Shown in pieces: positions 17,326 to 25,343 of a DNA stretch of 64,000 nucleotides. The stretch is from HLUCCA09 sp965277275 (GTDB lineage: Bacteria; Pseudomonadota; Alphaproteobacteria; Rhodobacterales; Rhodobacteraceae), in NCBI GenBank assembly GCA_965277275.1, contig CBDICG010000002.1:2728001-2792000 (forward strand), read 5' to 3'. The notes beneath the pieces are model-generated. The model worked only from the letters and a program-made list of their open reading frames with translations, searched no databases and was not told the DNA's origin. Positions within the stretch are counted from its first letter, which is position 1. Each line of letters starts with the position of its first letter. The position numbers were made by a program, and so were the translations under genes.

Positions 17326-18113
17326 CCAAGACCATACTGATCACCGGCGCGACCGACGGGATCGGCCTCTTGACCGCCCAGAAGCTTGCGGCCGAGGGCC
17401 ATCACGTCCTGCTCCATGGCCGGAACGACGCGAAACTCGCGCAGGCCGCCGAGCAGATCGGTGGGCAGGCGCGCACCTACCGGGCGGATCTCAGCGTGAT
17501 GGGCGACGTGGAGGCGATGGCCGACGCGCTGCTGGCCGATCACGCCCGGCTCGATGTGCTGATCAACAACGCCGGGATCCTCAAGACGCCGGAAACGCGG
17601 ACGGAGGCGGGTCGCGATATCCGGTTCGATGTGAACACCGTGGCTCCGTACATCCTGACCCGCCGGTTGCTGCCGATCATCCCCGCCGACGGACGCGTGG
17701 TAAACCTGTCGTCCGCCGCGCAAGCGCCGGTGGACATTTCGGCGATGACCGCGTTCCGCCCGATGGGCGACATGGACGCCTATGCCCAGAGCAAGCTGGC
17801 GATCACGATCTGGTCAGCGGAACTTGCCCGCGCGCTGGAGGATGGCCCGGTGGTGGTATCGGTCAACCCGGGCTCGCTGCTAGCCTCGAAGATGGTGAAG
17901 GAGGGGTTCGGTGTAGCGGGCAACGATCTGAACATCGGGGCGGACATCCTTGTCGGCGCGGCGCTCGCGCCCTCCTTCGCCGACGCGTCCGGCAAGTACT
18001 ATGACAACGACAGCGGGCGTTTCGCCCCGCCGCATGCCGCCGCCGCCGACGCGGCGCAGGTCAGCGCTGTCATGCAGGCCCTCGCGGAGATCACCGGGAT
18101 AGCACCGGCGTAG
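17322..18113 (+). CDS. Short-chain dehydrogenase/reductase
   Basis: A 263-residue classical SDR. The cofactor motif TGATDGIG is at residues 8-15, followed by HGRN after beta2, which suggests NADP(H) preference. NNAGI follows beta4, the catalytic Ser lies in LSSAAQ, and Tyr154-x3-Lys158 (YAQSK) completes the triad. A VNPGSLLASKMV loop matches the WW-domain oxidoreductase/retinol dehydrogenase-like branch. Last gene of the LysR-linked set; its natural job would be to oxidise or reduce a product of the two upstream oxygenase-like enzymes. Confidence 0.9.
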   Translation: MTKTILITGATDGIGLLTAQKLAAEGHHVLLHGRNDAKLAQAAEQIGGQARTYRADLSVMGDVEAMADALLADHARLDVLINNAGILKTPETRTEAGRDIRFDVNTVAPYILTRRLLPIIPADGRVVNLSSAAQAPVDISAMTAFRPMGDMDAYAQSKLAITIWSAELARALEDGPVVVSVNPGSLLASKMVKEGFGVAGNDLNIGADILVGAALAPSFADASGKYYDNDSGRFAPPHAAAADAAQVSAVMQALAEITGIAPA

Positions 18114-18333
18114 ACCGGGCGGAGGTTTCCAGGGGCTCTCTTTGAGGAGAGGCTTTCCCCTGCGTTTTCGTGGGGGGCATCGATGGTGCAGCCTCCGAGA
18201 CGTATGGCCGACGCAAGGGCGCATCGCAGGCCGCGGGTGCCGCGTTGGTGCGCAGCGTGGTGCCTCGCGTAGGTGCCCGGCGTTGGTGCGCGGAGTCGCG
18301 ATTGGCGCAGGGCTCGGGCGCTGCGGTGCCCCG

Positions 18334-19122
18334 TCAGTCGGGGTGCGACTGGAACGCGGCGAGGGCATCTCGCGCCGTTTGGTGCAACGCCGCGGCCGGG
18401 AGGGCGGACAGGCCAAAGGCGGCCTCGAGGCTGGTGTGAGCCTCGGGAGCGACCGGGTCGAGGCCGAGGTCTTCGTGAAACCGGGCGACGGCGCCGGCAC
18501 CCTCGGCGTAGCTGTCCCGGGTCAGGATCAGGGCATGGGCGAGGACGCGCCGCGTGCCACCCGCCGGGGCGCGCCATCGTTGCGCGGTCCCGACGATCTT
18601 GCGCCCGGCCACGGAGAGGTTCCACGCGCCGTCGCAGAAGCTGCCCGCCGTGGCGCCGGGCTCGAGCGAGGCCCCCTGCGGGCCAAGGCCACGCTGGATG
18701 ACCCGCGTCAGCAGCCGGTAGACGCCTTCGATTGTCGCCCCCTTCGGCGCGTTGAAGGCCAGCGCGATGTTATCGACGCCAGGACCCTGGGGCACCGTGC
18801 CTCCGCCCGTCGGGCGCTGAAAGACCGGCCAATTCCGGGTCGTGGAGCGCTGTGTGGCGGCCTCGAAGCCGTCGCGCCGCGCATAGGCTTTCGGGCACAC
18901 GAGGCTCGCGCGCTGCGCTGTCCAGAGCGCGATCTGTGAGCCCGAAGCGGTGAGGAGGCGGGCCTCAAGCTCCAGCCCCGAGGCCGCGTCTGGCATGCTC
19001 TGTACGTCCACGTTCACTCCGACGTCTCCGGTTTCCGCGCAGTTGCGTGTCAGTAGAGCGCGGGCGGGCGCCCCGTCCAGCGCCCGGGGATCGAATGTGA
19101 GCGCGAGGCAACGGTGCGTCAC
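18334..19122 (-). CDS. Lipoate-protein ligase A family protein
   Basis: A 262-residue member of the biotin/lipoate A/B ligase fold. It has the lipoyl-binding motif RPTGGGTVPQGPG near residue 85 and the lysine motif GRKIVGTAQRW near residue 165, where LplA activates lipoate and transfers it to carrier lysines. The start is uncertain: GTG 19122 gives THRCLALTFD, a normal beginning for the family, but has no strong ribosome-binding site. A longer frame would run into the MOSC gene. It lies 36 bp after the MOSC gene, possibly at the end of the dihydroxyacetone kinase operon. Confidence 0.8.
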   Translation of the reverse strand: MTHRCLALTFDPRALDGAPARALLTRNCAETGDVGVNVDVQSMPDAASGLELEARLLTASGSQIALWTAQRASLVCPKAYARRDGFEAATQRSTTRNWPVFQRPTGGGTVPQGPGVDNIALAFNAPKGATIEGVYRLLTRVIQRGLGPQGASLEPGATAGSFCDGAWNLSVAGRKIVGTAQRWRAPAGGTRRVLAHALILTRDSYAEGAGAVARFHEDLGLDPVAPEAHTSLEAAFGLSALPAAALHQTARDALAAFQSHPD

Positions 19123-19157
19123 TGGGTGACCACGTGGATCGCTCGTTTCGGGCGCTG

Positions 19158-19937
19158 CTAGAGCGCTGTGATCGCGGTGCCCGGGGCGATCTCGCCGGGG
19201 GTCAGGACGTCTGCGTAGATACCCATGTCGGAATGGCCGAAATGGGTTTTGAGGAGCGCCGGGACATCGAGATCTCGCTCGGCGGTTTGGGGATCGACCT
19301 CTGTCGCCGGGCACCGCCGCGTCCGAAGGCACGGGCGCAGCCTTACGTCGCCGATGGCGATTTCCGTTTCCTCCAGCGCGAACTCCGACCACGCGGGCCA
19401 GCCGTCGAAGTAGATGTTGGCACGAAACCGAAGCGGATCGACCGGGCGTCCGATCCGCGCCTCGAGATCGCGCACGGAGGCGAGATTGATGAGCGAGACC
19501 GCGTTCATCATGTCGGCGGACCGCACCGAGACGTCCGTGAAGCGGTTTTGCCCGGTGGCGGCGGCCAGAAAGGGCGTTTCTTCGGCGGAGAGCCCGAGGT
19601 GATCGGCGATGAATGCCGCAATCCGGGTGGCGCCGTCCGCTGTGCCGAGGTCGATACTGAGAGGCGTCGCATCGTCGAGGGCGGCGGTGAGGCGACCGTT
19701 AGCAGGGTCGTAGGCCGTGCGCAGACGGGCCAATGCGGCGTCCCGGGCGAGCATGTGAAAGCGCGTCTTGGGCAGCGGGCGAAAGCTCTCCGGATCGCAG
19801 CCGCTGTCGTGGCGGGCGAGCGCGAAGACCCGATCGAAGGGAAATCCCTGACCTTCGGTGAGCGAGACCGATGCCAGCGGTTGCGGCGAGAGGCCCTTGA
19901 TCGGGTAGTGGTAGAGCGCGGAGATACTGCCGTGCAT
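19158..19937 (-). CDS. MOSC domain protein (YcbX-like)
   Basis: A 259-residue protein. It has an N-terminal MOSC_N beta-barrel (ISALYHYPIKGLSPQPL, residues 5-100) and a MOSC domain at about 115-255. The conserved region RTRRCPATEVDP holds the cysteine expected to bind a molybdenum-cofactor sulfur. Homologues such as YcbX and mARC reduce N-hydroxylated compounds. Compared with YcbX, the C-terminal 2Fe-2S ferredoxin domain is missing. It starts 52 bp after the DhaKL gene. Confidence 0.87.
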   Translation of the reverse strand: MHGSISALYHYPIKGLSPQPLASVSLTEGQGFPFDRVFALARHDSGCDPESFRPLPKTRFHMLARDAALARLRTAYDPANGRLTAALDDATPLSIDLGTADGATRIAAFIADHLGLSAEETPFLAAATGQNRFTDVSVRSADMMNAVSLINLASVRDLEARIGRPVDPLRFRANIYFDGWPAWSEFALEETEIAIGDVRLRPCLRTRRCPATEVDPQTAERDLDVPALLKTHFGHSDMGIYADVLTPGEIAPGTAITAL

Positions 19938-19988
19938 GGTCTTTCATCCTGGCTGCCGAACGCGGTCGCCCGCGCACGTGAGGGCAGG

Positions 19989-21635
19989 TCAGGCCGGTTC
20001 GTGTGGAACGGTCCCGGCCGCGGAGAGGCGTTCGAGCAGTCGCGCGACGGCCTCGGCGCCGGGGTCGTTGTGACCGGCGAGCTTGTCCTTGCTGACATAG
20101 CTCGCGCGGCCCGCCTTGGCACGGGTGATCGTTGCGGTGAAATCGGCGCCTTCCCGGGCGGCCTCGGCCGCGGCGCCAAGGCCGGACGGCAGGGCTTCGA
20201 GGGCGGGCATGAGCGCGTCGATCATCGTGCGGTCGCCGGGGCGTGCACCGCCGACCTGCTGGATCCTGTCGAGCCCTGCCTTCAGAGCGCCGACCGCGTC
20301 CTTGCCCGCAGCGGACGCATCGCCCGCAGCGGCAAAGAAAATGGCCAGCAGGACACCCGAGGACCCGCCCATGGTCTGGCTGAGCTCCTGCCCGATGGCG
20401 CGGTAGAGCTGCGTCAAATCGGCGAGCGGCAGCCTGTCGAGCGCTTCGTTCAGGGCGCGGGCGGCGGTGGCGAGGGTGCTGCCGGTATCGCCGTCTCCCG
20501 ATTTGGCATCGAGGGCGTTCAGGTCGGCCTCGGCGTCGATCAGGATCGCGCAGCAATGCTCCATGAAGGCGCGGGTGGCCGCGTTCGTCGATGCGATGGG
20601 CTGGATCGGGGCAAGGCCATCGGGCAGCGGTACGGTTGCAACGGCCGCCACCGAGAGGCATCCCGGCCAGGCCCAGGGCGCGACCGGGGCTTGCAGGAGG
20701 GCCTCGTCTTCCTTGGTGGCGGGCAGCAGCGACACGGAAAAACCCTGCATGTCCAGCGAGGTCATGAGCGGGGCGGGCCCGACCATCCAGCGGATCTGGT
20801 CGCCGATCCGCGAGCGCGCCAGTTCCTCTGCCAGAACGGACATTTCGAGGGGTGTCGCACCGCCCAGGTTGTTCAGAAGCGCGACGTGGGGGCCGGGGCC
20901 GATATTCGGCGCAAGGCGGTCGACGACCATCTCCATCGCCTCCTGCGCGGTGGAGAAATCGACCTGCTCGATCCCGGCTTCGCCGTGGATGCCGAGGCCC
21001 AGCTCGGCCTTGCCCGGGCCGATCCGGTCTTCCTTCGGGGAGCCGGGCACGGTGCAGGTGTCGAGCGACATTCCGATCGAGACGACCCCGCCGACCACGC
21101 GCTGCGCGGCCTGCGCAACGGCATCGAGGCCAGCGCCCTGCTCGGCCAGCGCGCCGGCGATCTTGTGGACGAAGAGCGTACCGGCCACGCCGCGCGCCTG
21201 GGGCATGTCGGGCAGGGCGATGTCGTCATCGACGACGACCATCTCGACCTTCAGCCCGAAGGCGCGCGCCCGCTCGGCGGCGAGGCCAAAATTAAGCCTG
21301 TCGCCAGTGTAGTTCTTGACGATGAGCAGGCAGCCCGCCTTGCCGGTGACGGCCAGTATCCCCGCCAGTACGGCATCGACCGAAGGGGACGCGAAGACAT
21401 CGCCGCAGACTGCCGCTGTCAGCATGCCCTGGCCGACGAAGCCCGCGTGGCTCGGCTCATGGCCGGAGCCGCCCCCCGACACCAACGCGACCTTGGACTT
21501 GTCCCAGTCGGTCCGGACGACGACCTTGATATGCGGGTATCCATCGAGCCGCGCCATGCGTCCGCCAGCGGTCCGCAGAAGCCCGTCGATCGCCTCGGTG
21601 ACGAGCGCCTCCCTGGCATTGATGAATTGCTTCAT
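19989..21635 (-). CDS. Single-chain ATP-dependent dihydroxyacetone kinase (DhaK-DhaL fusion)
   Basis: A 548-residue fusion. The DhaK half (1-330) holds SGGGSGHEPSHAG with general acid His59, Asp112 in YTGDRLNF, and His217 in GLGIHGEAG, which binds the ketone covalently. The DhaL half (345-545) holds the Mg-ATP aspartates in DAKSGDGDTGS and GGSSG. All catalytic residues are present. The substrate may be dihydroxyacetone or a tetrulose, since erythrulose kinases share this fold. It begins 11 bp after an ABC ATPase gene and should phosphorylate what the transporter and upstream dehydrogenase deliver. Confidence 0.93.
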   Translation of the reverse strand: MKQFINAREALVTEAIDGLLRTAGGRMARLDGYPHIKVVVRTDWDKSKVALVSGGGSGHEPSHAGFVGQGMLTAAVCGDVFASPSVDAVLAGILAVTGKAGCLLIVKNYTGDRLNFGLAAERARAFGLKVEMVVVDDDIALPDMPQARGVAGTLFVHKIAGALAEQGAGLDAVAQAAQRVVGGVVSIGMSLDTCTVPGSPKEDRIGPGKAELGLGIHGEAGIEQVDFSTAQEAMEMVVDRLAPNIGPGPHVALLNNLGGATPLEMSVLAEELARSRIGDQIRWMVGPAPLMTSLDMQGFSVSLLPATKEDEALLQAPVAPWAWPGCLSVAAVATVPLPDGLAPIQPIASTNAATRAFMEHCCAILIDAEADLNALDAKSGDGDTGSTLATAARALNEALDRLPLADLTQLYRAIGQELSQTMGGSSGVLLAIFFAAAGDASAAGKDAVGALKAGLDRIQQVGGARPGDRTMIDALMPALEALPSGLGAAAEAAREGADFTATITRAKAGRASYVSKDKLAGHNDPGAEAVARLLERLSAAGTVPHEPA

Positions 21636-21646
21636 GGCCGATCTCC

Positions 21647-22642
21647 TCAGACGATCCGGGCCCCGCTCGCATCAAAGAAGAGCGGGTTCCTCGGCTGGAT
21701 GGCGATGGTGTCGCCGGGTTCAATTTCGGTGCGCACGTCGGTCAGCGTGACGATGCCGTGCCCCTCCAGATCGAGGTGCAGGCGGGTCTGGTCGCCCAGA
21801 TGCTCGACGCGCACGACGCGGCTCGGCTTGCCTTCGCCCTGGGTGATGTGCTCGGGGCGCAGGGCGATGGTCTTTGCGCCCGCGGGCGCACCGGCAAAGA
21901 GCGATGCGGGCAGCGCATTGATCCGCGGCAGGCCGAGGCGCCCGGCCACATAGAGGCTCACGGGATCCTCGTAGATCTCGCGCGGGGGGCCGAATTGCAC
22001 GAGCCGCCCTTCGTCGAGAACCCCGACATGGGTCGCCATGGTCATCGCTTCGATCTGGTCGTGCGTGACGTAGAGCAGCGTCGCCCCGAGATCGGCCTGG
22101 ATCCGCTTCAGTTCGATCCGCAAGTCCGCGCGCAGCTTGGCATCGAGCGAGCTGAGCGGCTCGTCCATCAGGTAGATCTCGGGGCTGCGCACAAGGGCCC
22201 GCCCGATGGAGACGCGCTGCATCTCTCCGCCCGAAAGCGCCGTCGCCTTGTTGTCGAGCTTGTGGCCGATGTGGAGGACCTCGGCGACCTCCTTCACCTT
22301 GCGCGCGATTTCGTCGGCCGGGGTCTTGAGGATCGGCGAGCGCAGGGGAAAGGCCAGATTGTCCCGCACGGTGAGGTGCGGGTAGAGCGAGTATTGCTGG
22401 AAGACCATCGCCACATTGCGCTGGGCGGGCGTGTCGTCGAGCACCGAGCGTCCGGCGATCTCGATATCCCCCGCATCGGGCCGATCGAGGCCGGAGACAA
22501 GGCGCAGCGTGGTCGTCTTGCCCGCTCCGGTTGGGCCGAGCAGCACGACGAACGCGCCGTCGGGGATCTCGAGCGACACTGAAGACAGGGCGACTGTCTT
22601 GCCATAGGTCTTGGTCACGTTTCGGAGCGCCACGTCAGCCAT
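21647..22642 (-). CDS. ABC sugar/polyol transporter ATPase 2 (UgpC/MalK type)
   Basis: A 331-residue ATPase with Walker A GPTGAGKTT, signature LSGGEMQRVSIGRAL, Walker B YLMDEPLSSLDA, switch His in YVTHDQ, and a C-terminal TOBE/OB domain from about 235. The ATG at 22642 overlaps the previous ATPase gene by 8 bp; a TTG upstream only adds translation of that gene. Two distinct ATPases in one operon imply a heterodimeric motor, as in the GlpS/GlpT glycerol importer of rhizobia. Confidence 0.9.
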   Translation of the reverse strand: MADVALRNVTKTYGKTVALSSVSLEIPDGAFVVLLGPTGAGKTTTLRLVSGLDRPDAGDIEIAGRSVLDDTPAQRNVAMVFQQYSLYPHLTVRDNLAFPLRSPILKTPADEIARKVKEVAEVLHIGHKLDNKATALSGGEMQRVSIGRALVRSPEIYLMDEPLSSLDAKLRADLRIELKRIQADLGATLLYVTHDQIEAMTMATHVGVLDEGRLVQFGPPREIYEDPVSLYVAGRLGLPRINALPASLFAGAPAGAKTIALRPEHITQGEGKPSRVVRVEHLGDQTRLHLDLEGHGIVTLTDVRTEIEPGDTIAIQPRNPLFFDASGARIV

Positions 22643-23732
22643 GCGAGAGCACCCCTTCGTTGAGATCGGTGCGCAGGGCCCGGCCGGTCTGATTGTCGAA
22701 GAGCGACAGGGTCGCGCCGTTGAAGGCGAGGCCGACTGTTTCTCCAACGCGCGCGGCTTGCTCAGAGGAGATCCGCGCCTTGATCTCGCCGTTCTGGGTG
22801 GTGAGCGTTACGATCTGTGTGGTGCCCAGGTACTCGGTGGCGAGGACCTGCGCCCGGTACGGGGCGTCGTCCACCAGCCGGACGTGCTCAGGCCGCACGC
22901 CCAGCACCATGTCCCCCTCGAAGGGCTCCCGCAGTTGCGGCACGCCAAACTCCTCGTGGTGCAGCACTACGCTCTCGGCGCCAGCTTCGACGCTGCCGTG
23001 GAAGTGCAGGAAATTCATCGAGGGCGAGCCGATGAATTCGGCAACGAACATCGTCGCGGGCTTGTCGTAGATGTCCTGCGGGGCTCCGAACTGCTCGATC
23101 ACGCCGTGGTTCATCACGACGATCTTGTCGCCCATCTGCATCGCTTCGAGCTGGTCGTGGGTGACATAGACGGTGGTCGCGCCCATCCGGTCGTGCAGGG
23201 CGCGCAGCTCTTCGGCCATGTGCTCGCGGAACTCCGCGTCGAGCGCGCCGAGCGGCTCGTCCATCATGAAGGCCTTCGGATCGCGCACGATCGCCCGGCC
23301 CAGCGCCACACGCTGCCTGTCGCCACCAGAGAGGCCACCGACGGGGCGATCCAGGATGCCTTCGATACCGAGTATGCGCGACACCTCGGCCACCTTCTCG
23401 CGCACCCGGTCGCGGGGCATGCCCTGGCTCACCAGCGGATAGCTGATGTTGCGGCGCACGTTCATGTGCGGGTAGAGCGCGAACATCTGGAAGACGAAGG
23501 CAATGTCGCGCTCACTCGCCGGCTTCTGCCCGACCTCCTCGCCATCGATGTAGATCTCGCCCGAGGTCGGCAGCTCGAGGCCCGCAATCATGCGCAGCGT
23601 CGTTGTCTTGCCGCAGCCCGACGGGCCCAGAAGCATGAAGAACTCGCCGTCCTCGATCTTGAAGGACGAGGACTGGACAGCGGTGAAATCGCCGAACTCC
23701 TTGCGCAGGTTGCGGATCACGATCTCAGCCAC
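22635..23732 (-). CDS. ABC sugar/polyol transporter ATPase 1 (UgpC/MalK type)
   Basis: A 365-residue ATPase with Walker A GPSGCGKTT, signature LSGGDRQRVALGRAI, Walker B FMMDEPLGALDAEF and YVTHDQ, plus a TOBE domain from about 240. The start is taken as GTG 23732, which has AGGAGG 6 bp upstream; the longer frame starts inside the VOC gene. It overlaps the VOC gene by 8 bp and the next ATPase by 8 bp. Confidence 0.9.
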   Translation of the reverse strand: MAEIVIRNLRKEFGDFTAVQSSSFKIEDGEFFMLLGPSGCGKTTTLRMIAGLELPTSGEIYIDGEEVGQKPASERDIAFVFQMFALYPHMNVRRNISYPLVSQGMPRDRVREKVAEVSRILGIEGILDRPVGGLSGGDRQRVALGRAIVRDPKAFMMDEPLGALDAEFREHMAEELRALHDRMGATTVYVTHDQLEAMQMGDKIVVMNHGVIEQFGAPQDIYDKPATMFVAEFIGSPSMNFLHFHGSVEAGAESVVLHHEEFGVPQLREPFEGDMVLGVRPEHVRLVDDAPYRAQVLATEYLGTTQIVTLTTQNGEIKARISSEQAARVGETVGLAFNGATLSLFDNQTGRALRTDLNEGVLSHG

Positions 23733-24090
23733 GAGCGACCTCCTGCCCAAGGCGCAACACGTTGCCATCGGGATCGCGGATCACGGCCTCGCGCATGCCC
23801 CAGGGCTTGTCCTCCGCCGGCAAGAAATGCGGCGCCTCGCCGGCCATACCAAGGTCGAGGGCCGCGATCCCGCCCGACAGCGCAATGACATCAGCGGGGC
23901 GGATATTGGCCCCATGCCCCGGGTTCGGTGGGCGCTCGGGGCGATGCACGAAGTGGATCTCCGCCCTGTCTCGACCCATCGGCGTGTATTCAGTGTCATT
24001 GTGACAGCACGCGGTTTGGAGCTCTCGATAGAAGGTATCGGTCACGGCGAAGTCGCTCGGGGGCAGGATCGGGCCAACCGGGTAGCGCAT
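23725..24090 (-). CDS. VOC-fold (glyoxalase/bleomycin-resistance-like) protein inside the transporter operon
   Basis: A 121-residue single VOC module: DFAVTDTFYREL near the N-terminus, a central AEIHFVHRPE strand and the terminal MREAVIRDPDGNVLRLGQ. The end pattern DPDGNVLRL is typical. Metal ligands of true glyoxalase I are not evident, apart from His43 and a late Glu/Arg position. The start overlaps the stop of the small membrane protein (ATGA) and the stop overlaps the ATPase start. Its presence between transporter subunit genes is unusual; a sugar epimerase or lyase role is possible but unsupported. Confidence 0.8.
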   Translation of the reverse strand: MRYPVGPILPPSDFAVTDTFYRELQTACCHNDTEYTPMGRDRAEIHFVHRPERPPNPGHGANIRPADVIALSGGIAALDLGMAGEAPHFLPAEDKPWGMREAVIRDPDGNVLRLGQEVARG

Positions 24091-24284
24091 CACTCGTCCT
24101 CCCGGAAGTGGCTGACGATGATGAACATTACCGTGCCGGTCAGCGTGACGATGAAGGAATAGGTGTAGAGCCACATCACATAGGGCTGCATCAGCATCAC
24201 CACGCCGACCGCGATGAGGATGCTCGCGACCAACTCCCACGGGCCGCGCCGCAGCTGGATCAAGCCTCTGATGAACCCGCTCAT
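24090..24284 (-). CDS. Small two-TM membrane protein of the ABC operon
   Basis: A 64-residue protein: a basic N-terminus (FIRGLIQLRRGPWE), TM1 at about 17-35, a short loop, TM2 at about 41-57 and an acidic tail. It overlaps the permease gene upstream and the VOC gene downstream by ATGA junctions, so it is translated as part of the set. Small membrane proteins also occur in glycerol ABC operons (DUF2160, GlpU), but this one is shorter and I do not see that family's sequence. Function unknown. Confidence 0.75.
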   Translation of the reverse strand: MSGFIRGLIQLRRGPWELVASILIAVGVVMLMQPYVMWLYTYSFIVTLTGTVMFIIVSHFREDE

Positions 24285-25219
24285 TTCCGGACAGCCCCGA
24301 AAGTAATGCCACGCAACAGATGTTTGCGCAGAAGAACGGTGAAGACGACGACCGGGATCAGGAAGAGGGTCGCCCCGGCGGCCACGGCGGGCCAGTCCTG
24401 CCCGCCGACGCCGATGATCGTCGGGATGAAGGGCGGCGCGGTCTGTGCGGTGCCCGAGGTCAGCAGGACGGCGAAGGCGTATTCGTTCCAGGCGAAGATC
24501 AGGCAGAAGATCGCGGTGGAGGCGATCCCGGTGGCGGCTTGCGGAAGGACCACCTTCATGAAGGCCTGAAAGCGCGTGTAGCCATCAATCAGCGCGGCCT
24601 CCTCATACTCGCGGGGGATGCCATCAATGAAGCTCTTCATCAGCCAGACCGAAAGCGAGATATTGACCGCCGTGTAGAGCAGGATCATCCCGAGATGCGT
24701 GTCGGAGAGCCCGAGCTGTCGGAACATCAGGAAGATCGGGATCGCAACAGCAATGGGCGGCATCATCCGGGTCGACAGGATGAAGAACAGCAAGTCATCC
24801 GTGAGCGGGATCCTGAAACGCGAGAACGCATAGGCCGCCATGGTCCCCAGAAAAACCGCGAGGAATGTCGAGCCGAAACCGATGATGATGGAGTTCAGAA
24901 ACCGCTCGCCGTAGCGCGAAGGCCCCACGATCACCATGTCGTACTGCCGGACGATCTCGTCGGCCCACGTCTCGGGCGGATTGGCGGCAAGGAACTCCTC
25001 GGTCTGACGTGTCCGCGTCGTGAAGAGGTTCACGTACCCTTCCAGCGTCGGCTCGAACATGACCTTCGGCGGATAGGCGATCGCGTCCGCAGGTGACTTG
25101 AAGCCCGTCGCAAAGATCCAAAGGAGTGGCATGATCGTGATCAGCGCATAGCCAATCACAAGAAGGCCCGCGACCCACTTGGTCCGAGACGAGGGCTCCG
25201 TGATCGAGTAGGCGCTCAC
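24281..25219 (-). CDS. Carbohydrate ABC transporter permease 2 (MalG type)
   Basis: A 312-residue inner-membrane permease with six TMs and the EAA loop YEEAALIDGYTRFQAFMKVVLPQA that docks on the ATPase. The periplasmic loop after TM1 is long (about residues 45-100), as seen in some polyol permeases. GTG 25219 has GGGAGGT 6 bp upstream. It is separated from permease 1 by a 124-bp gap holding a long hairpin repeat. Confidence 0.9.
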   Translation of the reverse strand: MSAYSITEPSSRTKWVAGLLVIGYALITIMPLLWIFATGFKSPADAIAYPPKVMFEPTLEGYVNLFTTRTRQTEEFLAANPPETWADEIVRQYDMVIVGPSRYGERFLNSIIIGFGSTFLAVFLGTMAAYAFSRFRIPLTDDLLFFILSTRMMPPIAVAIPIFLMFRQLGLSDTHLGMILLYTAVNISLSVWLMKSFIDGIPREYEEAALIDGYTRFQAFMKVVLPQAATGIASTAIFCLIFAWNEYAFAVLLTSGTAQTAPPFIPTIIGVGGQDWPAVAAGATLFLIPVVVFTVLLRKHLLRGITFGAVRK

Positions 25220-25264
25220 CGGGAGACCTCCCTTCTACTTGCCGACGCTGAGACGCCTCCGGCG

Positions 25265-25325
25265 GAGGTATTTGGGCCAAGATGAAGAGCAGGCCGGCGC
25301 CTCTTCATCTTGGTAAAAATACCTG
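25265..25325. repeat. Palindromic repeat (copy 2 of the dispersed 23-mer) between two permease genes
   Basis: The 23-mer also seen at 80-102 begins here and is followed by its own inversion. CCAAGATGAAGAG (25277-25289) pairs with CTCTTCATCTTGG (25301-25313), and AGGTATTT (25266-25273) with AAATACCT (25317-25324), around an 11-nt spacer. The transcript would form a long hairpin inside the operon, which could act as a processing or stability element like a REP sequence. Confidence 0.85.
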
Positions 25326-25343
25326 AATCTATCCCGGGCATTC

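Noticed and set aside
19134..21953. 939-codon open frame on the plus strand
   Set aside because: It is antisense to the MOSC, DhaKL and ATPase genes, which carry complete catalytic motifs. Long antisense frames are expected in GC-rich DNA, and the peptide has only Arg/Gly/Asp-rich composition.
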